A program made the translations under genes and the position numbers. This document shows, piece by piece, positions 1 to 8,277 of a stretch of 64,000 nucleotides of DNA. The number at the start of each line of letters is the position of its first letter. The first letter of the stretch is position 1. Origin of the DNA: JAFGPL01 sp963781805 (lineage in GTDB: Bacteria; Bacteroidota; Bacteroidia; Bacteroidales; UBA10428); the NCBI GenBank assembly GCA_963781805.1, contig CAWAHF010000004.1, positions 5,456,001 to 5,520,000 on the forward strand, written 5' to 3'. The notes beneath the pieces were generated by a model. It searched no databases and was not told the DNA's origin. It worked only from the letters and a program-made list of their open reading frames with translations.

Positions 1-79
1 CAGGAGCAAATAATAATATGAACACCATAAAAATCCCTCGCAGACTTTTATTGATGCTATGCTCATACGTTGAATTCAT
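1..79 (-). CDS. N-terminal start of an unidentified membrane or secreted protein (partial)
   Basis: An open frame runs off the left edge on the minus strand. It starts at the ATG whose complement is at 77-79 and reads MNSTYEHSINKSLRGIF followed by MVFILLFAP. The hydrophobic stretch after a basic region looks like a signal peptide or first membrane helix. A later ATG (26-28) is also possible as the start. Only 26 codons are visible, so chance openness in AT-rich DNA cannot be excluded and no function can be given. The gene would be divergent from the PKD protein, and the ~150 bp between them would hold both promoters. Confidence 0.35.
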   Translation of the reverse strand, partial: MNSTYEHSINKSLRGIFMVFILLFAP

Positions 80-226
80 ACGATTTCGTGCAAATGAGAA
101 AGAAATTTAGGACATTTTTAAATCAACAAAAAAATGAGTTGTTGACAATTTTAGATTTAAATTACTCATTTTTTTTTTATAATTACTTGTAAAGTAATAA
201 ATTTAATAAGATTTATGCTTATCCAT

Positions 227-3200
227 ATGAAAACAGCCCGTACACTTATTTCGTTAATAACTTTTTTATTTTGCTTAAATTCCATGGTAAAATCGCAGGT
301 TCATGCCGAATTTACCATGAATATCCAGGCTGGTTGTTCCCCTCTTAAGGTAAATTTTGTCAACCAAAGTACGCCAATCGATTCTCTTAGCTTTACATGG
401 TACCTTGGCGTACAGCAAGGTACATCAACCTTGAGAAATCCACAAGCTACATATGTTACACCGGGTGCTTACGATGTAAAACTTGTTGTACAGCATAATG
501 CACAAAAGGATTCAGTGACCAAAACCATTATTGTTTATAAAAACCCGACCGCAAAATTTTCATCGGAGCGGGTGGGGTGTACCCCCCTGGAGGTTCATTT
601 TACCGATTTAAGTATTGAAGGAGACGGACAAATCACCAGCTGGTATTGGGATTTTAGAACGGGCGATACACTTACCATCAGAAATCCGGTAAAAACTTTT
701 TCAATACCGGGACAGTATGATATCTATTTTTCGGTGACAGATGTTCATGGATGCAAAGACTTTGTTGATTCTTTGAAATATATTGATGTGGTAACCCCAC
801 CGGTGGCAGACTTCTCGATAAGTCCTGTTTCAGCCTGTCAGGTTCCGGCGCTGTTTTCATTTACCAACCAGTCAACCAGCCAGGGAGTAGTTTCTTACGA
901 TTGGGATTTTGGCGATGGTACCCAGTCACAGCAGACCAATCCGTCCAAAACGTACAATACGTTTAATAATTTCCCTGTAAAACTCACGTTAACCAGCGAT
1001 CATGGTTGTTCCGATGATACTACAAAAACTGCTTATGTAAGCGGTGTTGTAGCCTCAGGAATCATCAGGCAGAATGAAATTCCGTTAAATCAAAATGATA
1101 CGATTTGTCTTGGCACCTTTGACTTTTCGAACTCTTCCACAGGAACAGATAACGTACGCTGGATCTTTGACGATGGATCCACTTCATCCAGCAAATTTGG
1201 TTTTCATGAATATACGATTGCCAAAAATTATGCGGTTAAATTAATTGCTGCTCCTCTTACCGAATGTGCCGATACTTTTGTATGGAATCTTAAGGTAGAA
1301 GATATTAAGGCAGATTTTAATATGAGTACCGAATATTCCTGTATGTCGCCTGTAAATATTAGTTTTAACGATTTGTCCTCCAACGCCGTAAAATGGGAAT
1401 GGACTTTTTATGACAATACCAAAACAACTACCCAAAATACCTCTCATACGTTTAGCCTGCCAAAAGATACAGATCAATACCTTATCAACGGTGAAGTTCC
1501 TTTTACCACTACTCTTACCGTTGAGAGCCCCGGTGGATGCAAGGCGACCAAACAAAAAAACCTGATCATCAAGAAGCCGACCGCACTTTTCTCGGTCGAT
1601 AAGGTTGAAGGGTGTATTCCATTAATGGTGAAATTTAAAGATAAAAGTCTGACGGATAAACCGGAAAATCTGATTACAAACTGGGAATGGATTTTCAGCG
1701 CGACCCAAAAAAATTCAGGTACTATAGATTCTGCCCAATTTACCTATAGTCTGGATGGTACATTTCCTTCAAAGCTTGTGATTACCAACAACAAAGGATG
1801 TAAAGATACTTCGTATATCATCAATATAAATGCAGGCAAAAAGCTGTTGCCTGATTTTATTCTGGGAACTACAGAAGCCTGCCAGAATGAAGAGATTTCA
1901 CTTTTTGACAATACCCCTGAATCGTCGTTAATTCAAAGATGGCACTACCAGGTGGGTGGAGTAGATGTGGATGCTTTGCCCAACGAACGCAATCCCCAGT
2001 GGAGAATGCATGCTGATACAGGATTGCTGGATGTAAAATTGGAAGTTACATACAACGGATGTCTTTCAGACACGGTTAAAGTTGATGCCATTCATAATAA
2101 AGGCCCTTATGCGATGTTTGACTACAATTTTGACTGTGACTCGCCCTATGATTATACTTTTACAAACCTATCGAAAGGAATCCAGAGCTTTCAGTGGAAA
2201 TTCGGCGATGCTATTCAAGATAACATTAATATGAATCCATCTCACAGTTATGCAACTGACGGCAACTATAATGTTGAGTTGCTTGTAAACAAAGATGCTC
2301 GTTCCGATACCTATCAAAGAATAATTCCTGTAAGAGAACCAAATGCAATTATCAAAGGTGATGTGAATGCTTGTGTGGATCAACCGCTTCTGTTATCGGG
2401 TGATGAATCGTACGGTATTGTAGACTATTGTCACGAAAGATATTTATGGGATTTTGGAGACAGCTCCATTAGGTTATTTACCAATAGCGATACGGTTACT
2501 CATACTTTTGCCAACCGTGACAATTTTACAATCAAACTGCACACAGAATTTGATAACGGATGTACTGATTCTGCTACACTTAATATAACAGCATTTAAGC
2601 CTTATGCAGGATTTTATGCAGATACCCTGCTCGGATGTTCCCCTTTTATTGTGAATTTTACGGATACATCGAAAGCTGATATACACCCGATTGATGAATG
2701 GAAATGGACCTTTGAGCCAGGTAAAGACTCTATTTATAACAGTAGGATAGATTCCATCAGTCACTGGTTCAATAATCCGGGAGTGTTTGGCGTTTCATTG
2801 CTCCTCACAGACACGTTGGGATGTCAGGGCAGCGCATCGGTAACTATTTCAACAGCCAATCCCAATGCAGAGTTTTATGTAGCCAACCCACAGGTCTGTC
2901 TGGGGAATGATGTTAATTTCAGTTATTTTACACAGAACATCGACAGCATGAGTTGGGATTTTGGTGATGGTACCTTTTCAGGTGATATAACACAACCTGT
3001 TACTCACAGGTACCAGGATTCGGGCACTTATATTGCCAATTTAATAATATACCGCTACGGATGTTCAGATGCATATACACAAACAAATCCTACCATAGTT
3101 CAGTTGGCAGATGCTCATTTTGAAGTTTCCGATAGTTTTTGGAACTGTTATCCGAAGGAGATAGTCTTTAACCATAATATTCCGGGCCAGCAGATTGTAT

Positions 3201-4603
3201 CGGGTATCTGGAACTTCGGGTATGGAAATACTCCTCCGTCGGAATACAGCAGTAACAAAGTATTTACCTACCCAAAACCCGGGAAATACACTGCAAGTTT
3301 AAACATATTAACTTCATTCGGATGCAGGGATACAGCCATCCAAAACATTGAAATAACAGGTCCTACCGGTGATTTTTCCATGTCAAAAATGTATGCCTGC
3401 AAGGGAGATGAAATTACCTTTGATACCTTATTTACTAACGATGTATTTGATTATGAATGGGATATGGGTGATGGTACCTCCTTCCTTAAAGGGAGTCCGG
3501 TTATTCATGTTTATCATGCTGTGGGTTCATTTTATCCAAAACTTTTATTATATGGTGATTCGGGGAGATGCAAACCACCTGCCTTTGTCGATACGCTTCT
3601 GATTGCTGAAGTCGTTGCCAATTTTGATGTTCCGGATACAGGATTATGCGATAGCTATGAAATTACGCTAACTAACAATTCTTCAGGTAATCTGACAAAC
3701 AGCTGGAATATCAATAATGATATCTTTACGAGTGAAATCAATCCTTCATTTACCTTGCAGGAAGGGACCTATACGGTTTCTTTACTGGTGAAAAATGATA
3801 TCGGTTGTGCCGATACATTGGAACAATCATTTGTTGCCAATCCGTTGCCGGTAGTTCAGATTATGAATGATACCCTGATTTGCGAGGGAGATAGAATAAC
3901 CATTTGGGTAACAGGCGGAGATCAGGTTTTATGGACACCATCCACCGGATTGAGTACAACTACATCATACACTCCCGAGGCATCACCGGATCTAACTACA
4001 AGTTATACGGCAGTGGTAAAATACGTGGCAACAGGTTGCCGGAGCCTGGACGATATACAAATTTTTGTACAACAGGCACCTGATTTTACAGTTTATCCTT
4101 CGGATACATCCATCATTATTGGAGAACTTATTGCGATAAAAATTGATTCCCTGGGTGATTTTAATTATAACTGGTCATCTGTCCCAACCGATGAATTGAT
4201 GAACTGTCTGACATGTACTGCACCTGTTATCAGGCCCCTGGAAAATACCAACTACACCTTGCAGGTTACTGATACAAATAGCTGTTTTACTGAAAATTAT
4301 TACGTTTACGTGCAGGTAGAGGAAAAATATTCTGTCGATGTTCCAATGGCTTTCACACCTACAGGTAATCCTGAGAATGCCGTGGTTTATGTGAAAGGAT
4401 GGGGCATTATGAAATTGCTGGAATTCAGAATATACAACCGCTATGGAAATGAAGTATTCTATACCAATGATATTAACCAGGGGTGGGATGGAACCTATAA
4501 AGGAAAAATGCAAAATATAGATTCTTATGCTTATGTAGTTACCGCAGAAATGTGGGATGGCACAATTAAAACTAAAAAGGGAACCATTAGCCTGTTGAGA
4601 TAA
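227..4603 (+). CDS. Giant PKD-repeat surface protein with T9SS type B (gliding-motility) C-terminal domain
   Basis: About 1458 residues. An in-frame ATG at 215 exists, but the one at 227 gives a cleaner signal peptide (MKTARTLISL..., cleavage near KSQ-VHAEF). The body is a long string of PKD-type beta-sandwich repeats, recognised by recurring WDFGDG-like motifs (for example YDWDFGDGT, YLWDFGDSS, MSWDFGDGT, YEWDMGDGT), roughly a dozen, many with a paired Cys. The last ~85 residues (AFTPTGNPEN..., FRIYNRYGNEVFY, GWDGTYKG) match the gliding-motility-associated C-terminal domain (TIGR04131/CHU_C family), the type B sorting signal for the type IX secretion system. The family role is cell-surface adhesion or matrix function; no catalytic domain is visible. 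Expected location is the cell surface or outside. Confidence 0.9.
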   Translation: MKTARTLISLITFLFCLNSMVKSQVHAEFTMNIQAGCSPLKVNFVNQSTPIDSLSFTWYLGVQQGTSTLRNPQATYVTPGAYDVKLVVQHNAQKDSVTKTIIVYKNPTAKFSSERVGCTPLEVHFTDLSIEGDGQITSWYWDFRTGDTLTIRNPVKTFSIPGQYDIYFSVTDVHGCKDFVDSLKYIDVVTPPVADFSISPVSACQVPALFSFTNQSTSQGVVSYDWDFGDGTQSQQTNPSKTYNTFNNFPVKLTLTSDHGCSDDTTKTAYVSGVVASGIIRQNEIPLNQNDTICLGTFDFSNSSTGTDNVRWIFDDGSTSSSKFGFHEYTIAKNYAVKLIAAPLTECADTFVWNLKVEDIKADFNMSTEYSCMSPVNISFNDLSSNAVKWEWTFYDNTKTTTQNTSHTFSLPKDTDQYLINGEVPFTTTLTVESPGGCKATKQKNLIIKKPTALFSVDKVEGCIPLMVKFKDKSLTDKPENLITNWEWIFSATQKNSGTIDSAQFTYSLDGTFPSKLVITNNKGCKDTSYIININAGKKLLPDFILGTTEACQNEEISLFDNTPESSLIQRWHYQVGGVDVDALPNERNPQWRMHADTGLLDVKLEVTYNGCLSDTVKVDAIHNKGPYAMFDYNFDCDSPYDYTFTNLSKGIQSFQWKFGDAIQDNINMNPSHSYATDGNYNVELLVNKDARSDTYQRIIPVREPNAIIKGDVNACVDQPLLLSGDESYGIVDYCHERYLWDFGDSSIRLFTNSDTVTHTFANRDNFTIKLHTEFDNGCTDSATLNITAFKPYAGFYADTLLGCSPFIVNFTDTSKADIHPIDEWKWTFEPGKDSIYNSRIDSISHWFNNPGVFGVSLLLTDTLGCQGSASVTISTANPNAEFYVANPQVCLGNDVNFSYFTQNIDSMSWDFGDGTFSGDITQPVTHRYQDSGTYIANLIIYRYGCSDAYTQTNPTIVQLADAHFEVSDSFWNCYPKEIVFNHNIPGQQIVSGIWNFGYGNTPPSEYSSNKVFTYPKPGKYTASLNILTSFGCRDTAIQNIEITGPTGDFSMSKMYACKGDEITFDTLFTNDVFDYEWDMGDGTSFLKGSPVIHVYHAVGSFYPKLLLYGDSGRCKPPAFVDTLLIAEVVANFDVPDTGLCDSYEITLTNNSSGNLTNSWNINNDIFTSEINPSFTLQEGTYTVSLLVKNDIGCADTLEQSFVANPLPVVQIMNDTLICEGDRITIWVTGGDQVLWTPSTGLSTTTSYTPEASPDLTTSYTAVVKYVATGCRSLDDIQIFVQQAPDFTVYPSDTSIIIGELIAIKIDSLGDFNYNWSSVPTDELMNCLTCTAPVIRPLENTNYTLQVTDTNSCFTENYYVYVQVEEKYSVDVPMAFTPTGNPENAVVYVKGWGIMKLLEFRIYNRYGNEVFYTNDINQGWDGTYKGKMQNIDSYAYVVTAEMWDGTIKTKKGTISLLR

Positions 4604-4647
4604 AGGATAAAAAAGTCGCTCTATTCAAACATCAGGTGATTTTTCGC

Positions 4648-5370
4648 TCATTTATGTTTTTGAGCAGCCTCTCTAAACCTCAGATAAATCACAACTATTC
4701 CTGTTATGATGGTCAACTCTCCTATGCAGAAAAAGATCCAGTTAAAAGAGACTGGAACATATTGCATTCCCAAATCATACAAAGGTTTCTTGTCAGGCAA
4801 ATTCAGTATTTCACTAAAGGTATAGTTACTAAGTATAAACTTTGAATAATCCCAGATAAAAGCCAATATCAATACTATTGATCCGATAATAAGAAAAGCC
4901 CACTCTTTAGGCAGAATCCTTGTGTTCACTTTATCACTATGAAAAACAATGACCAATGTGAGCGAAATCATTGTTATTGATACGATTATAGGTGTAATAA
5001 CAGGCCCAACCCAGGTTGCCGGAATCAGAAAAAGAATATCCCAGGTCATTAAAGATTCGGGCCAATGAATTAGTACTTCTAAAAATACATAATAGAAAAT
5101 ATCCCAGACTGCAAAACAGTATATGAACCAGGCAAACCGTTCCGAAAATGTTTTGCCTGCAACAATACCTGCACCCAGTAACATAATAATTGTAGCTGCC
5201 TCCCGGATAATTTCCGTGACAGCAAGTCGAGGTTCAAATGGCGCCAAAGGAAAACTAAAACCGTTGGGATAGATGATTGTACGGAGGTAAACTACCACCG
5301 AACTTTCAAGGTACCCCATGGCAATACTAAATATTGTCAGCCAGATGAGTGTTTTTAGCGTTGGTTTCAT
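4648..5370 (-). CDS. Polytopic inner-membrane protein of unknown function
   Basis: 240 residues with about six hydrophobic segments (around residues 7-30, 55-75, 80-100, 110-145, 150-172 and 205-230). No catalytic motif or known transporter signature was recognised. The N-terminus MKPTLKTLIWLTIFSIAMGYLE is a typical first helix and has no cleavage site. The gene converges with the PKD protein (44 bp between stop codons) and is separated from the downstream-lying operon by about 145 bp, so it is probably a single transcription unit. Similar hypothetical proteins occur in Bacteroidetes, but no function is assigned. Confidence 0.75.
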   Translation of the reverse strand: MKPTLKTLIWLTIFSIAMGYLESSVVVYLRTIIYPNGFSFPLAPFEPRLAVTEIIREAATIIMLLGAGIVAGKTFSERFAWFIYCFAVWDIFYYVFLEVLIHWPESLMTWDILFLIPATWVGPVITPIIVSITMISLTLVIVFHSDKVNTRILPKEWAFLIIGSIVLILAFIWDYSKFILSNYTFSEILNLPDKKPLYDLGMQYVPVSFNWIFFCIGELTIITGIVVIYLRFREAAQKHK

Positions 5371-5515
5371 CCGTTTAAATTTTATGTTAATAAGGACGGA
5401 TGGAACCCATATGATTTAATCATTAATATTTTTATTTGATGTATCATGTGGGTTTCATTTTCGGAAAACAAGATTGTTTTGTATATTGTTGTTTTATAAA
5501 CAAATATACAAATTC

Positions 5516-6181
5516 CTACAAAACAATCCCAATTCTGAATCCAACCAAAGGAACTGTGCCTGTGTAACCGAACTGGAAAGGATCGCTGTTAAAATTTCTG
5601 GGAAGGAGCGATGAAGTCTTTATGAAGCTATAACGCATGCCTCCGCCGCAAAATATATCCACATAAATTCTGTCGAGTACTTTCTTTTGATATCCTATCA
5701 GAATACTTGGTCCAACTTTATTAATTGTGGTGGTATGTTCAAAAAGTCCGTAGGTAATTGCATCTAAATCGACATACTTAATGTCTCCCCAACCTTCGTC
5801 TTCGTATGTGAGATCATAATAATTATACATCACCCCGTAGCTCAGATATACTCCTTCCGGCATAAGATTATTGGTAACATAAATTCTGTGATTGACCTCT
5901 ACCCCAAAACCCTGCAAATTTTTGTAAGAATTCGAAGAGTTATAATCATCATACGTTTCGTAATACGTATTATTCTGTTTTTTGGCGAGAAAATACGCTG
6001 GTGCAATAATCAGCCAGCTTTTTGATCTTCCTAAATGAATATCCACATCAGCCCTGAGACCCCGGATAAACATCAGCTGGGGATACCAGCCAACGGCAAG
6101 CGATGACTTGTCTTCCTGTCCGAAAGCCAAACCAGCAGAACTTGAACAAATTAGGTATATAAAAATTAATTTCCTGAGCAT
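5516..6181 (-). CDS. Small outer-membrane beta-barrel-like protein
   Basis: About 221 residues from the ATG at 6181 (MLRKLIFIYLIC..., cleavage after GLAFG-Q). An upstream ATG at 6205 would overlap the preceding gene by 11 bp and give a poorer signal peptide, so 6181 is preferred; it leaves a 13-bp gap. Alternating hydrophobic and aromatic strands, glycine-rich turns and a terminal strand (GFRIGIVL) suggest a beta barrel of the outer-membrane protein type. No enzyme motif is seen. It is the last gene of a three-gene operon behind two LVIVD-repeat lipoproteins, so it may be their membrane partner (inference). Confidence 0.7.
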   Translation of the reverse strand: MLRKLIFIYLICSSSAGLAFGQEDKSSLAVGWYPQLMFIRGLRADVDIHLGRSKSWLIIAPAYFLAKKQNNTYYETYDDYNSSNSYKNLQGFGVEVNHRIYVTNNLMPEGVYLSYGVMYNYYDLTYEDEGWGDIKYVDLDAITYGLFEHTTTINKVGPSILIGYQKKVLDRIYVDIFCGGGMRYSFIKTSSLLPRNFNSDPFQFGYTGTVPLVGFRIGIVL

Positions 6182-6194
6182 AACTATAATTTTT

Positions 6195-6944
6195 TTAGGG
6201 TTCAACAGGTATTTTACTTAGTAAGGTTAAAGAAGTTCCGTCATAACTATATTGATAGATTCCGTCATCACCAGTTACCAGCAAAAGGTTATTATGAGGT
6301 ATTGCATCTGTTGCGTTAATGTTAAAATATTGTTTCAACTGAATATTTGACTTGTTTGTAATATCATATACTCTCAGTCCGTTATCACAAACAAAGAGCA
6401 GGTTGCCGTCCACTCCGAGGCCTTGTGGTCCCTGCATGCTGTATTCAGCTATTCTGTTTGGATTGTAGAGGTTAGAAATGTCAATAATATCCAAACGATT
6501 CACATTTCTGTTACACCAATCGCTATTGGAATTCAGGGTAACATATGCATAATTGTCTTGAACAACTACCGGATCGCAGCTGGTAATATGTTGATAAGTT
6601 GAAAGTTCAACCGGGTAACCTGAGACACCAATATCATAAATCTTCATACCGTTCTGGGTACCAATAAACAGATTGTTTCCATATGGAAATATCGTTTCGG
6701 CTGTTGCAGTCAGATAGATGCTATCTACCATATTTGGAAGAGAGGGCTCAGTTAGATCAAATTGTTTCAAACTGTTTGGGGTTACCGTATAAAGATTGTT
6801 CTGCACAACAGCAAACCTGGCCATAGATCCTCCGTGCCCGGTTGACGAATCACCGATTTTTCCATTATCTGTAAAACTGGAATCGCATGCAAACGCAATT
6901 GGCAGGAGAATTAAATATAGAAAGTATTTAAAAATTGTTTTCAT
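6195..6944 (-). CDS. LVIVD-repeat lipoprotein, C-terminal half of the usual family protein
   Basis: 249 residues with a lipoprotein signal (MKTIFKYFLYLILLPIAFAC; lipobox AFAC, then DSS). The mature part carries beta-propeller-like LVIVD repeats: LDIIDISNLYNPNRIAEY, YDIGVSGYPVELSTY, RVYDITNKSNI. The pattern of short strands ending in IYDI/IIDIS plus NP is typical. From memory of the family, related Bacteroidetes proteins are single chains of about 400 residues in which this sequence forms the second half, following a segment like the neighbouring upstream gene. Here it has its own secretion signal. It starts 11 bp after the upstream gene ends. Function is unknown; surface attachment is inferred from the lipobox. 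Confidence 0.75.
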   Translation of the reverse strand: MKTIFKYFLYLILLPIAFACDSSFTDNGKIGDSSTGHGGSMARFAVVQNNLYTVTPNSLKQFDLTEPSLPNMVDSIYLTATAETIFPYGNNLFIGTQNGMKIYDIGVSGYPVELSTYQHITSCDPVVVQDNYAYVTLNSNSDWCNRNVNRLDIIDISNLYNPNRIAEYSMQGPQGLGVDGNLLFVCDNGLRVYDITNKSNIQLKQYFNINATDAIPHNNLLLVTGDDGIYQYSYDGTSLTLLSKIPVEP

Positions 6945-6955
6945 ACCCTTTTTCT

Positions 6956-7453
6956 TTAGTTATCTTCCCATCCGACAATAACCGTATTTTCAGGCCTGTT
7001 TCCTGCTTCATAATTCCAGGGTATCCACGGTTGCCCGGGAGGTGTTAGTTCCGGGAAAACATTTTTGATTCTTTTAGTCACTGTAATGTCTTCAGGATTT
7101 GATACGTCTATTGCTATCAAATCAACAGCATTGTCTGCATATAAAATATTTCCTTTTACTGCCATATCAATGCAGCCCGGAATTCTCAAAAATCCTGCCT
7201 TAACCGGATTAGAAGAATCCGTATTGTCAATGATATGAATTCCTTTATATTTTTCATTTATAAAAAGGTAATTATCCCTGATATAAATTTTGCCAGGATC
7301 AACCAGTTTAACCGGTTCTTTTAATAAAGCTACCGAACTTTCGAGTGTTGAGCGTGTCATTAATATTGGCCGGTAAGGAAACGGTTCGGAAGGAACCGGA
7401 TCAACGCTGCAAAAAAGTACAAAGACAAAAAGTGAGATAAAGATTTTTTTCAT
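6956..7453 (-). CDS. LVIVD-repeat protein, N-terminal half of the usual family protein
   Basis: 165 residues, the first gene of the operon. It begins MKKIFISLFVFVLFC, a signal peptide with a Cys at position 15 but an imperfect lipobox (VLFC). It contains a conserved block (KIYIRDNYLFINEKYKGIHI, then IDNTDSSNPVKAGFLRIPGC) and ends with RPENTVIVGWEDN. In family members I recall, the RPENT...VGW segment lies mid-protein and runs on into the GGSMARF segment that here opens the next gene. It therefore looks like the front half of a split protein. The stop is a clean in-frame stop and the next gene has its own signal sequence, so a simple sequencing frameshift is unlikely. Confidence 0.7.
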   Translation of the reverse strand: MKKIFISLFVFVLFCSVDPVPSEPFPYRPILMTRSTLESSVALLKEPVKLVDPGKIYIRDNYLFINEKYKGIHIIDNTDSSNPVKAGFLRIPGCIDMAVKGNILYADNAVDLIAIDVSNPEDITVTKRIKNVFPELTPPGQPWIPWNYEAGNRPENTVIVGWEDN

Positions 7454-7609
7454 TGGTTTTTGGTTTTGGATTGCAGTTTCTCAAAGTTACAAGAATGATG
7501 CAAAAAAACGAATATTGGTTGCTTTGAAAATGAATAACCAATCAAAAGAAACTTAAAATAGCCTTGAATTACCTTACTTCTTTTATATTACTTAAACTTG
7601 CTTTCTGTT

Positions 7610-7979
7610 TGCCTGAAGGCTATTTTGATATCTAAAACATACTTCAGGTTTGTCTAATTAACATCCTGATACCCAAAACATTCCTCAGGTCGATCTGGTG
7701 TCTATTTTAATGCCCGAAACTAACTAAAGGTATGCCTGTAGGTTATCCCTGTACTCAAAATGTACTTCAAGTATGTCTGAAGACCGTCCCAATGCCCGGG
7801 ACAAACCCTAGGCTTACCTGAATACCATCACGATATCTGAAATATACTTCAGGTCCGCCTGAATGATATTCCAGTTTCAGATACATACCTCAGGTCTACC
7901 GGAAGGCCATTCCCGGCTCCCAAAACGCACCTGAGGTCTCGCAGAATGCCTTTCCGGATATCCGAAACGCACTTGAGGT
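7610..7979. repeat. Degenerate tandem array, nine units of ~41 bp
   Basis: Nine consecutive units can be cut by eye: 7610-7649, 7650-7690, 7691-7731, 7732-7772, 7773-7813, 7814-7854, 7855-7895, 7896-7937 and 7938-7979 (40, 41, 41, 41, 41, 41, 41, 42, 42 bp), plus a partial tenth (CTGCC). Each unit opens near GCCTGAA, has a middle GATATCYGAAA-like block, and ends in ACTTCAGGT or a close variant (CCTCAGGT, CTTGAGGT). The opening and closing motifs are inverted complements (CCTGAA/TTCAGG), so each unit, and each unit junction (perfect TTCAGG-N4-CCTGAA at 7849-7864), can form a hairpin. A period of 41 is not a multiple of three, so it is not coding. A possible decayed extra unit lies just upstream. 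Confidence 0.85.
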
Positions 7980-8265
7980 CTGCCTTTTCTTTACTTCATC
8001 ATTAGATATTGGATGTTCGATATTCATTATTCATTCTACCTTCACAAAACGTTGAAAATAATCTCCTTATTCCAATCTTTAACTATAAATCATTTTGTGA
8101 TTTGCTGTATGAAAATAAATAGAAAAACGAAAAACCCACCCAGATTCAGGCAAATTTAACTGCCCCAAATCACAAGCAATCGCTTCGCAACCAAAAGAGC
8201 CTTCATTTGCAAATGCTCAGGTAGACTGTTGATAATTCAAATACCTTTTTATAAATGAATTTTGA

Positions 8266-8273
8266 TATATTTG
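8266..8273 (+). promoter_or_regulatory. Bacteroidetes -7 promoter element TATATTTG, possibly leaderless
   Basis: TATATTTG matches the Bacteroidetes sigma-ABfr -7 consensus TAnnTTTG. It ends 4 bp before the ATG of the methyltransferase gene, so transcription would begin at or near the start codon, giving a leaderless or near-leaderless message. The expected -33 TTG box is not clear; a T-run at 8246-8250 is the nearest candidate. Confidence 0.45.
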
Positions 8274-8277
8274 TGTA

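Larger units (their letters stand above)
7454..8277. other. 824-bp gene-free spacer holding a tandem repeat array
   Basis: No plausible gene is seen on either strand; frames are short. Bases 7610-7979 are a degenerate ~41-bp tandem array (separate entry). Bases 7980-8265 are AT-rich with no recognised element until the promoter just before the methyltransferase gene. Such a long spacer is unusual beside the short gaps elsewhere in the window and marks the left border of the restriction-modification-like cassette. Confidence 0.7.

Noticed and set aside
18..113. Plus-strand ORF of about 31 codons upstream of the PKD gene
   Set aside because: Short, no family resemblance, overlaps a more plausible minus-strand partial gene with a hydrophobic leader.
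2168..2764. Minus-strand open frames inside the PKD gene and similar shadows elsewhere
   Set aside because: They lie antisense to a long, well-supported gene, lack family motifs, and have compositions expected from reversed coding DNA.
6195..7453. Simple pseudogene by frameshift
   Set aside because: The second half has its own start, hydrophobic leader and lipobox with an 11-bp spacer, which a single indel would not create.
7610..7979. CRISPR array
   Set aside because: Units are similar along their whole 41-bp length with drift, not identical repeats separated by unique spacers; no cas genes in the window.
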